Notes under the pieces: model-generated
What the model saw: the letters and a program-made list of their open reading frames with translations, nothing else
Database searches by the model: none
What the model was told of the DNA's origin: nothing
NCBI GenBank assembly: GCA_963978905.1
Contig: OZ022256.1
Location: forward strand, 37,124,001-37,188,000
Length of the DNA: 64,000 nucleotides
From: Trichostrongylus colubriformis
Lineage: Eukaryota > Nematoda > Chromadorea > Rhabditida > Trichostrongylidae
Direction of reading: 5' to 3'
Part shown: positions 54,822-64,000 of the stretch, in pieces
Position numbering within the stretch: the stretch's first letter is position 1
How the letters are laid out: each line of letters opens with the position of its first letter
Position numbers and translations under genes: made by a program

Positions 54822-57800
54822 TAGTCAATCCCCACGGGTATCTGAAATGAATTCTAACCCCACTCAAACTTTCAAAAACCTCCAAATATTAAACTAAGAC
54901 GTAATCAGTAAAAAATTACCTGCTGTTGTAATATCGCCTCCAACCAAAGGGCTCTCTTCTTCACGATCATTTCTTATTCGTGATGCTACACTTCGCCTTA
55001 CCGTGCCTGCTCGGCCTCAACCACTTTGCGGTTCAGGATCGTGATCCCTATGGGGATCTGAGATGAGGTAACGTTAATCAAATTTTTGGAAATAGAACTA
55101 AAACGTAATAAATGGGAAACTACCTGCTGTTGTTCCCTTGCAACCAGAACGCTCGCTCCTTCACCATCACCACTCCTTGGCGGGATGACGGTTGGGACAC
55201 ACGAAACTAAGGCTCGGACTGGGACCGGCCCGCCGCGCGGCGCATTCGTGAAAGGAGGCGTTCCCATCGGTCCACATTATTTTATCTCCTATTATTTGTC
55301 ATAGTTTCTTGGATTTGCAAGCTTTATAGGACTCTTTAGTCGTGTTTAGTTCTTCCATGCTTGACTTGATTCTGAAAATAGAATTAGTTTGCTTCAAATG
55401 GTAAAGCAATGCCTCATAACTCCATGCGGTATTTGACAAACCGATCTCTTGAAGAGCGATTATTCCACCATAACAACAAAACTCGCATAGTTTCTTTACT
55501 GTTCTGAATTTAAGCGGTCTTCAAGACCGTTCGAAGCTATCCTCTTTGTTTGTAGGGATTCAGCCAAAGTTTCATTGGTGTTTTATGGCAACTATACGGT
55601 TCCATCATCTTCACAGGAATTTCGATGAACTGTATTCACGTGTCCTCGATTCAGGAGAAATGCTTAGTGTCAGGAGTATTCATGACGGATGAATAGTGTT
55701 TGTCGGATGTAAACCACTCAATACGTTGTTTATAAAACCGCACGCTTAAATGATTTAGTTCTACTTTATCTCACACGTGGGTATCAAAATCGAGAATACT
55801 ACTGGTGAGGCACTGAAGTTATGGGGACATAATTTCAACCACGAAGAAATAATTGTTAGTAGGGTGAGTAGAGTATGTTGTGAGAGTAAAACTTGTTTTT
55901 TTTTCTCTTTCAAAATGGTGTTCATACTCGCGCTTTTGAATCGGCGTTAAAATAGTGCCTATGTTCGTTACTGCAGAAAATTATGTTGAAAATCATCGCA
56001 GCGTGCGTCTTACGAGGCTTTTCTCAATGTTTTCTTTTCAGATTACTCGTGAATTGATCGATGCTTGTAGACATACTTTCGATATGATCTCAGTCGTAGT
56101 GACTGGCAGTTGATCGTAGAACTTAAGAAAAGTTTAAATATAATGTGAGTGACCTAGAGTTGCTTTAGTTACCCTTTTCTTGAAAGTTTCATGCATGAAG
56201 TCTCCGGAAACCTATGGTATGGAGTATTCTTATCTATTTTCTCTCTTTCTTCTCATTTCCAAGCTGTTTGCCACAGCTGTGCTCACTAAAATTGTCATTG
56301 TGGTTTCTTTGACGATCGTTAGATTGCTGCCAGTGTGTTGAGAAAGGTGAATGTTTGATTCGATTCAGTTTACTGCTGCTTATGCTATTTATCATTACCG
56401 TTTCCCTTCCTCTGCATCGATGGGCTGTCTCTCTTACAGTGACAAGCTAATTATACCCAGTTTTATTGAACACTGCTGATTTCCGGTGGAATTTTTATCG
56501 CGACTAGTTGTAAGCGAACTATTGCCAACATTAGCACACCCCTTTGTGTTCTTTTCTCAGCATGTTCTGAAACGGAGCCTGTTGGCGAGTAAATTATTAT
56601 GGCTACTTCAAAAACTCTTTATACTCGAATTTGAGCTGTCTTCCTCTACTGCACCACGATTAGTCGACAGTAAATTATTCGTGAGATCATCTTTCATGAT
56701 ATCCAACAAGTTGAATATACCTCTGAAAGCACACATATTAAGCAAAGCGAGGGTATCCCGCTCAGGAGCACACAGCCTACCCAGCAAGTCAATAATGAAG
56801 CGCGCGCGCAATTCCATGAACATCCATGCAGTTTTGCTCCATCGAAACGAATTTATAAGAGAATTTACAAGATGCTAGAGAATAACCTGGTCGAGCAAGC
56901 TGTTCCACATGCTGAAAGCTCATCAGAAGTGTTACTGATTACATCATTCACCATGTATGGTGATGAACATGAGCTGAGGATTGAGTTATCGTTACAATAG
57001 GTCAATGAGATGCAACCTGCGTCCACCCTACATGCTGCGGCCTCAGACTCGCTTATCTTAGCTGGCAGTCAACTTTATTATGACTATGATTTGGAATATG
57101 ACTGTTTTTTCCTTGTTGCCTTGCGATCAAAAATATGCACCTATGAATGGGCCTAATGGTGCTTCAATTCTGCAATATCAGTCCTTGCCACCTCATCTAG
57201 AAGAGCACAACACTTCTGATACTGTTGCTATTTGAACTTTTTTTTTCAATGGTGAGCCCGAGTGTAGCTGTTTACATACCAATGCTTTTCACATGTTTTA
57301 TTGTACGCACCTTTGAGTGCATTGAAATAAATAAATAAATAAATAGATGATAAGGGCGGAATTTTCATGGTTTCAAAGGAGATGAATGTAAATAGGGGCG
57401 GAAAACATAATCTACAGAAAAACTAAAGTGTTCAACGGAGATTCCATAGATTATCGTGAACATTTGTTGAAGAAAAATATAGGCTAACCATCCAGTAAGC
57501 TAGAAGAAGTAATACAACCGTATACGAAGGGAAGTTGAGAGAAAAAAGTGGCAAAGAAATTGGTCTGATGATGCAAATTCGACCAAGGCCTAGCGGAAAT
57601 TGCGTTTAGGAGGGAAAAGAGAAGTCATTAGCTAATTTGAAACCACACTGATGTTTACGTGCCACACACTGACATACTTGAGTTAGGGTATAACCCGCAT
57701 CAGAACAAATGAGCAAACATAAAGCTTCAAATAAACATGATATGTCACTGAATGTCAAGTACCTCGTCGTTGTATTTATACCAAACCCCAGTGAGTGGAC

Positions 57801-58639
57801 CGCACATGATCTTAATATCACATCACATGAACATAACGTTCGTGTGTTGAAAGTATTCCACAATGAAACATTGCAGATAATAATACTCTAGGTCACGATT
57901 CAAGCGGTACACTCTCAAGGCGACTTTGCAAAGCGACCGGTAGAGTTCCTGACTCAAGGTAGTGAACAAATGGGAAACTCCAAACAACTCAAACGTATTA
58001 TAAGACGACCGCCCATATTTCCTGATTCATCCCTCAAGTGGCAGCGAACGGGGATCAGAACAATCACATGTGTAAAAACGAAAACAAAACCTCAATTCAG
58101 TGAAACAGAAGGATTCGCAACACAAAATAATGACGTTATTGATCGATGAGAGGGAGGAGCCACGGTTTGGCAATTTGCCAGAGTGGCCGGTGTTGGGATA
58201 ACGCTAAGACAGCTAGTATCAGAAATTTCGAGTTCGCGACACCGCGCGCGGAGAGCCGACCCCAGTCCGAGCCCTAGGTTCGTGTGTCCCAGCATACACC
58301 CCTCCTTGGCGCCACTTGCTGTCTTCTGCCGATGTGATCGCGAGAACTCAGTCGGCTTTGCCACCTTCGGCTTATATTTTCCGTTTGAGCTTGGTTCAGT
58401 TCAAGTGCAAATTGCTGTGGAGTAAGATGTACCGTTCGCATCACAAAGAGGCTCTGCATCACCAAAGAACATGGCGTAGAACAGTTTTGCAAAATTCTGC
58501 TCATTATGTGTGAAAAACATAGTAGTAGTGATGAAAGGACAAAATGGGGGATGTGCGCTCACATGAGAATGAGGGCTCATCACAGCAATTACCAGTTTAC
58601 AATTACAAGTTATACCACTACTATCAATGAAAGGAAAAG
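54822..58639. other. Repeat-poor intergenic stretch
   Basis: I see no supported gene. Family A fragments lie near 55187-55230 (+) and 58240-58300 (-). Near 57290-57350 the phrase TTGTACGCACCTTTGAGTGC is followed by an AAAT repeat, probably the 3' end of a retroposon also seen at 44068-44130. The + frame at 56486-56878 and its minus shadow lie just upstream of that tail and may be retroposon-derived. Confidence 0.4.
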
Positions 58640-59707
58640 AGACATAAACTGAGACTTACAATTGGTTACCCAATTGGAAGGTACCCTGCTATTTGCATAA
58701 TTCAAATGCGAGTTTCTCGATCGGATTCTTATGGCTATATAATGTCCTCGAATTAGCGAATATATACATCATTCGAATTCGTGTTTTTCGCACGGATTCT
58801 TATGGCTATATAAACGTCTCGAATTAAGTGAGAAAGCTTAGTAGCTGTAGCGAGAATGAGTAGCTCAGAGAAAAATGATAGTTTACCTGATTGGGAGGTA
58901 ATCTGCTATATACATCATTTGAATTGGTGTTGCTTGGATTATTATGGCTATGTAATGGTCTCGAATGAGTAGCCCACAGGGAAAGAATCGTTCACTTGAT
59001 TGGAAGAAGCTGATTGGCTACTTGCATTACTTGAGTTGGGTTATGGTCTCATGTCATATGAGTGGATCAAAGGAAAAGAAATGTTAACTGGATTGTGAGT
59101 TGGCATTGCTCGGATTCTTATGGATATGTTATGGTTTCGTATCATATCAGTAGTTCAGAGGAAAATAATTGTTTACTTAATTGGAAGGTACCCTGCCAAT
59201 TACACTATTTCAAATTCGAGTTATTCGCTCGGATTTTTATGGCTATATAGTGGCTTCGAATTAGGAGAGGAAGCCCAGCAGCTGTAGTGAGTATGAGTAG
59301 CTCAAAGGATAATAATTACTTACCTGATTGAAAAGAAACCTGCCGTATACATTATTCGAATTCGTGTTTTTCGCACGTATTCTTATGGATATATAATTGC
59401 TTCAAATTAAGTGAAAAAATTCAACAGCTGTAGCGAAATTGAGTAAATCAAAGGCAAATAGACGAACGATAGCAAGTTCGATATTAATAAAAAAGATGAT
59501 TCAAATTTGGAAGCATGTTACAGTTCGGAGCAGCAGTTTACTGGCAACGGCTACCGTTTTTGGGCCACTAGTATTACTACTAGTATTTCTTATGGATATA
59601 TAATTGTATTAATTTAATTTATATATAGTATTAATGAAAGCGAAAGAGACACATGCCTGAGCCTTATAATTGTTTACTTGATTGGAAGGTACCCTGCTAT
59701 GTACGTG
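58640..59707 (+). repeat. Minisatellite interrupted by mariner, left part
   Basis: Degenerate units of roughly 120-150 bp share TTATGGCTATATAATGGTCTCGAAT-like and GAGTAGCTCA, CCTGATTGGAAGGTA phrases. Recurrences start near 58725, 58795, 58935, 59110, 59235 and 59380. The array stops at the mariner element at 59708 and a last unit (TCTTATGGCTAAGTAATAGC) resumes after it near 60415. Confidence 0.75.
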
Positions 59708-60375
59708 GGTCACTATTTATATTTCGGGAATAGGCAATACTGTTATCATGGGAGTAAATCTGATGATTCCATCGTAATTTTCGCCTCTTTTAACCATAGA
59801 CCCCATCATCCACTTTGTCGCACGGCGCTATTTGTTCATTTTATAAATTTTTGAAAATTTCGTCGACATAAGCCTTTCTTGGTGAGTTTGTCAAATTGTG
59901 TGGATTTCAACGAAAAAATATTTTCTGCAAATCCATGTGTTCAAGTAAAATTGAATGTTTGTTGGTGGAAATAATGTTTAGGGATGCCTCAATCTTAGGA
60001 TGGGTGAATTGGTGATCTTGCTTAATCATATGGCACACAGCATCGATGTTTTTTTAAACAAGTGCTAATTTCAGACATCCTTCATGAATCTCGTCGGACA
60101 ACGGACTACGACAACGAATGAGTTCCCTGAGCCAACGATACACTGTGGTCTTTGATGGAGCTTCACTGCCAAATTTTTTAAAAATTTTTGAAAATTTCAT
60201 TTTCATTTCCTGAAAAAAACTGAATCTTTCAGATGAATGTAAAATAAACAAAAAGCGCCGTACGGCAAATTGAATGATGGAGTATATAGTTTAAAAAAGG
60301 CGAACTTTACGATGAAACCATCAAATTTACTCCCATGATAACAGTATTGCCTATTCCCGAAAATAAATAGTGACC
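59708..60375 (-). mobile_element. Internally deleted mariner element, 668 bp
   Basis: The termini form inverted repeats of about 60 bp (GGTCACTATTTA-TTTCGGG, then AATAGGCAATACTGTTATCA), with TA after the right end. On the minus strand 60251-60054 encodes KIFKKFGSEAPSKTTVYRWL and SPLSDEIHEG, the N-terminal helix-turn-helix region of mariner transposases. In another frame downstream come IDAVCHMIKQD and KIEASLNIISTNI. Most of the catalytic domain is deleted. It is inserted in the surrounding minisatellite and is a different family from the palindromic copies. Confidence 0.88.
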
Positions 60376-61903
60376 TACGTATTTACATTATTTGCATTCG
60401 CGTTTTTTGCTCTTTCTTATGGCTAAGTAATAGCTTCGACTGAGTAGCTCATATAATCTCAACACCTTTTTACCACTACCGAGGCCCGTATCAAGCTATT
60501 TCGAGAGCTCCGAATAAGAAATTACTCGATTAAGTGAGAAAGCCCTACCGCTGTAGCGGAAATGCGCAGCCTGAAGGAAGATGCCACTCCAGAAGAAAAT
60601 AGCGATATCATCAGTGACGGGGCCATTAGCAATCCATAGATACTCCTCCGCACTTTTTTAAGGGATGGAAATATTCTCATCTAGCTCCGCCTCCCTTAAC
60701 CGTCGATTTATCTATTTCAGTCGCGAACAGTATGCTGTTAATTGGATTAATACTCCGCCTCACGTTCAAAAATCAAAATTACAGTAATTTCACCGGGGAA
60801 AATAATCGAAATTTTAACGCAGAACCAAGGCCACCGAGCTAGTCATATAAAAATCACTCTTTACTTTGCCCTCAGTTTTGTAGATGCAAGTTTCGCATCT
60901 CATCTACGTTCACTAAGCGACGTGAACAGCCAATAAACCTTTGCGCGAAGCCGATAATTTCTATCGGATGTATCACCAACAGCCAGAACCTTTCTTCTGC
61001 GACTTTACCCACTCAGCAGTGAGGTTCCGCTACCCTTTTCCAGTCTCCCGCGCGAGAACCGTTATTTTCAATCAATATCGATCGATAACGCATGGTTGTG
61101 AATTCCTATGAGCACTCATTCATTGGTCCATATAGTGATATGGTCCATGAGCCGCTACCAGTATTCTGCATGATAGCCGATACTTTCAACCAGTATCCCG
61201 CAAAGACTCCGGTCATTACGATCATTTGACGCTATTTCTGTCGCATTAGCTATCGCACTACATGAGCTTTTTCCCGGTCTGTGGATGGCTGCTGGAGCAG
61301 AACTATACTTTTTATAATAAGCAAAATCCGGATTTTGTCAGGCTCCGTCCACAGCGGGTGAGTGTCCACACACTTCAGATATGCTCAAAACAGGGTGGAC
61401 ATCGCTGATATCTACCGATTTTTCTCCGGTCCTCTAGGGCCGAGCCATAAACATTCGTACATTTGTAGCAAGCATCGCCAACTTGGAATACGCCCGGGCC
61501 ACTGGACACAAACGTTTCAGCTGCTACATACACCATGGACCCATGTTGGTCCACATTCTATCAACGTCCGGCTCTTCTAAAACTAGATATAGATTTAGCT
61601 GCCAAGCACGAAAGAATTCTGCGCACGCCCGCCTATAATGGGCGGAGTCTCACATGGTTGCGCTCCGTACATCTTGGATCTTGCCCCACGCAACCTAAAC
61701 TTGACCTGACCTCGTCCACTCGACCTCCAGTAATACTGAGTTCCCAACTGACAAGCAAGCAAGCAAACAAACAAACAAGCAAACACACCAAAGTCCTAAT
61801 TTACATAGGTTATTGTTGGCACACTAATGATTTTCATGTACACCGTATATTTGAACTTGACTTACCACGAAATAGTAGGATACTGCGAATCGAGAACACG
61901 CAA
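60376..61903. repeat. Array remnant and inverted relative of the 10-kb minisatellite
   Basis: A last unit of the interrupted minisatellite lies at 60380-60490. From about 61000 to 61830 single diverged units of the 117-bp repeat appear in reverse (TTTTCAATCAATATCGATCG near 61063; GTCCATGAGCCG near 61142). Reversed flank sequence follows (CAAACAAACAAACAAGCAAACACACCAAAGTCC near 61765). No gene is seen. Confidence 0.55.
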
Positions 61904-61993
61904 CTGTTTCAGATGTTTTCAAAAATTTTAGGGCAAAACTACGTAACCGATGTTTACGGGATGTCCACTGCTGAAAGCGCTCGTTACCTTTGA
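61904..61993 (+). CDS. Possible terminal exon, unassigned
   Basis: CTGTTTCAG is followed by MFSKILGQNYVTDVYGMSTA, then ESARYL and a stop. Codon usage and acceptor look genuine, but I recognise no family and cannot place upstream exons. The upstream frame, which runs into the reversed minisatellite flank, is probably intronic. Confidence 0.35.
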   Translation: MFQMFSKILGQNYVTDVYGMSTAESARYL

Positions 61994-62256
61994 ACTCTCT
62001 ACTGCTTTGGAATCATCAATCCTGGCTCTTGTCTCTTTCTTGAAGCAGCAATGGTGAAACGTGTATTTGTTTTCAAAATAACAATAATGATCAAAGAAAT
62101 AGCCAATTAATCACTATAAAACAGTGCTAGCATTACACCAAACAGTCCACAGCTGATGAAAGTGAAGTAAACAGAGTAATGTTATCGCACATCGTGAGTA
62201 GTATCATAGGAACCCGTCGTGTGACTTATAAAGCGAAAAGCAAGATAAGTTTTCGG

Positions 62257-62441
62257 CTATACCAAAGCACCGTATAAATTATCATAGTGCTTAACAATTC
62301 TCTCTCTACAAAGTCGAGCCTCCTCAGGTCCTTCCGTTCGACTAATTGGCTGAAGACCGATCAATGCTTGAGAGGTGGCAGGATACCTTTCCACATACTT
62401 GGAGACGTCTTGTTTCCAAGCTATGAGATTGTGGAGGATCT
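62257..62441 (-). CDS. Possible terminal exon, unassigned, minus strand
   Basis: On the minus strand an acceptor-like TTTTAAG precedes an open stretch, ILHNLIAWKQDVSKYVERYP then EEARLCRERIVKHYDNLYGALV and a stop at 62257-62259. It is strongly protein-like, but I do not recognise it. Upstream exons would lie towards 63 kb, beyond the MITE at 62615-62847. Confidence 0.4.
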
Positions 62442-62614
62442 TAAAAGCACAATTTGAACGATATGAATGATAGTAAATCCTTTTGATGCAAGTGTTCATC
62501 GCCGCAGATCACGACATTAACACATGTATCGCCACAAAAACACTGAGTGGTGTGATTGAAGAGGTAGGGCGCTTGTGATCGAATTTTTTTGGCTCCGGGC
62601 TATGTGATACACAT

Positions 62615-62847
62615 TGCAGGGTGAGGCTACTTACTCCGGAAAGTCCTTTGCGGCGCCACCAGTACGACTTGCGAATCAATTGCTCTTAAGAGCCCGGCAG
62701 AGCGTGGTTGCGTCACGTTCTGCGCTTCTCCCCATGCCACACTGCCTCGCTTTGAAGGCTGATATGCCTCTCACTGGCACACGCACCCGCCGCGCCCTCG
62801 TCGCGGGCGGCTACGCGATTTTCCGGAGTAAGTAGCCTCACCCTGCA
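62615..62847. mobile_element. MITE family C
   Basis: TGCAGGGTGAGGCTACTTAC at the left end is repeated exactly in reverse at the right end (GTAAGTAGCCTCACCCTGCA), and the match continues through TCCGGAAA, giving arms of about 28 bp. The 233-bp interior is GC-rich and non-coding. Confidence 0.88.
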
Positions 62848-63268
62848 TTGGGGTGAGGCCACTACTTGTGAAGCAACAGTGCGCGGCACTGAATACCGCT
62901 CAACTCTTATAGCATTCTAGTCGCGGCATGTTTGGCGCGTATGGAATATGTGAAATATCCTTTCACTTTTCCATTTTTCGGTCATTCGTCTTGCGATGCC
63001 AATTTCCGTTACTCTCACAAAGTGGAAATCGCTCAACTCAAGACGGTGCATATCTACGTTGACCTAACGCGGGCAATCATGACCATTCTTCAAGAAATGA
63101 CCATGCTCACATGCCATGTGACTTCATAGGAAGAACACAATATTCTCGACCCAATAATAGCAGGAAATGAGAAAGTTTTATCTAAGAAAGAACAGTAAAA
63201 AATGACTGTGCATCAATGTAAGTGAGAAAATTGCCGTCAACCTCTTATGACCCTTTTCTCTACTCTAG

Positions 63269-63545
63269 AGAGGAGATTCAACGAGATACTCGAACAGTCG
63301 CGAACGATGGACCCTGATTATGTATGTCTATTATCTCCGGTTTGTTTTGCTTTGGAAATATTTTTCACACATCTACAGCGGCATTTATTTTATCAATTCA
63401 TAGGTTGACAATGCCATCAAAACTTGACTTCTCACGGGGTTTCTTCCAAGTTAGGATCCCCTGTTTCTGCCCTTCAGGTTCTCTGGAAGCCATCACGCAG
63501 ATGGCTAGGGATTCGGGATTCGGTAACTCGTCCAAGCAAAAGTGA
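63269..63545 (+). CDS. Two candidate 3' exons of an unassigned gene
   Basis: The first is 63269-63321, between TACTCTAG and GTATGT, reading RRFNEILEQSRTMDPDY. The second is 63478-63545, after CCCTTCAG, reading SLEAITQMARDSGFGNSSKQ then K and stop. Both look coding. Their phases join only if the first exon uses a slightly later donor (TGTATGTCT region), so the exact junction is open. A further open frame at 62932-63129 may or may not belong. No family is recognised. Confidence 0.4.
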
Positions 63546-64000
63546 AGCAAAAAAGGAATCTACTCACCAATAGAGACGTTATAAGCCGACTTCCTCTACT
63601 TGGTTCAAGTTGCAAAGGTTTCTGGAGTACAGCAAATCGACGCTGCAGTATTTCGAAGGTAGTGTCGATTGTTCGTCGAGCACTGAACGAAGCGGATTTC
63701 CTTCTCTATTAGCCTCTTCACACTCCCGGCAGATAGGCCTTTTTCTTGAAATTTACATCCCAGTAGAAACAACCAAACAAACTCGAAATGGTACCATTTT
63801 CTTGCAACAACAAATAACTAAGAGGTCCAGTAGCTGCTATAATTCTGGAATAATCTTGGCAGCCTTTCAAAAGCGTTTTCGACGGGATTCCAGAAACAGT
63901 ACATTGCAGGATGCCCTTGATGAACTGTTTCGAACAAAACCCTTGGGAAATAGTTTACAGAAATCTAATTTTTCCTTCTCTCATACAGTAATGTTGCATT

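Overview
The window is eukaryotic and reads as nematode DNA, probably a strongylid parasite such as a hookworm. This is inferred from a nematode-only serpentine chemoreceptor, a SMA-6-type receptor, compact TTTCAG-type acceptors, likely spliced-leader acceptors just upstream of two start codons, and gene bodies inflated by repeats. There are no operons, rRNA or tRNA genes or CRISPR arrays.

Two host genes could be reconstructed exon by exon with every splice phase closing. On the + strand (8871-17233) lies a six-exon, about 364-residue seven-transmembrane chemoreceptor of the Sre-like class. On the - strand (37411-22480) lies a fifteen-exon, 567-residue type I TGF-beta/BMP receptor (sma-6-like). 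It has a signal peptide, a ten-cysteine ectodomain, one membrane helix, a GS box and a full serine/threonine kinase. Their introns hold most of the repeats in the first 38 kb: minisatellites, small inverted-repeat elements and a palindromic mariner derivative. Small coding-like exons that I could not assign lie at 41.6-42.3 kb and 61.9-63.5 kb.

The right half is dominated by nested mobile DNA. A decayed Helitron (- strand, 46.57-54.82 kb) was split by a 6478-bp Mutator-like element (MULE, 47769-54246) flanked by a 9-bp target duplication. The MULE has inverted termini of about 0.95 kb and an apparently intact ten-exon transposase of 484 codons. It carries a 445-bp inverted-repeat element of its own. 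The same Helitron was also hit by a tRNA-like element flanked by 12-bp duplications, and a rearranged relative with its own 12-bp duplication sits at 40976-41273. Further elements are a 743-bp Tc1/mariner-type element, a 668-bp mariner remnant inside a minisatellite, and two palindromic mariner derivatives.

All gene models come from reading the sequence by eye. Domain assignments rest on recognised motifs, and splice junctions on consensus and phase. No transcript or database evidence was available.
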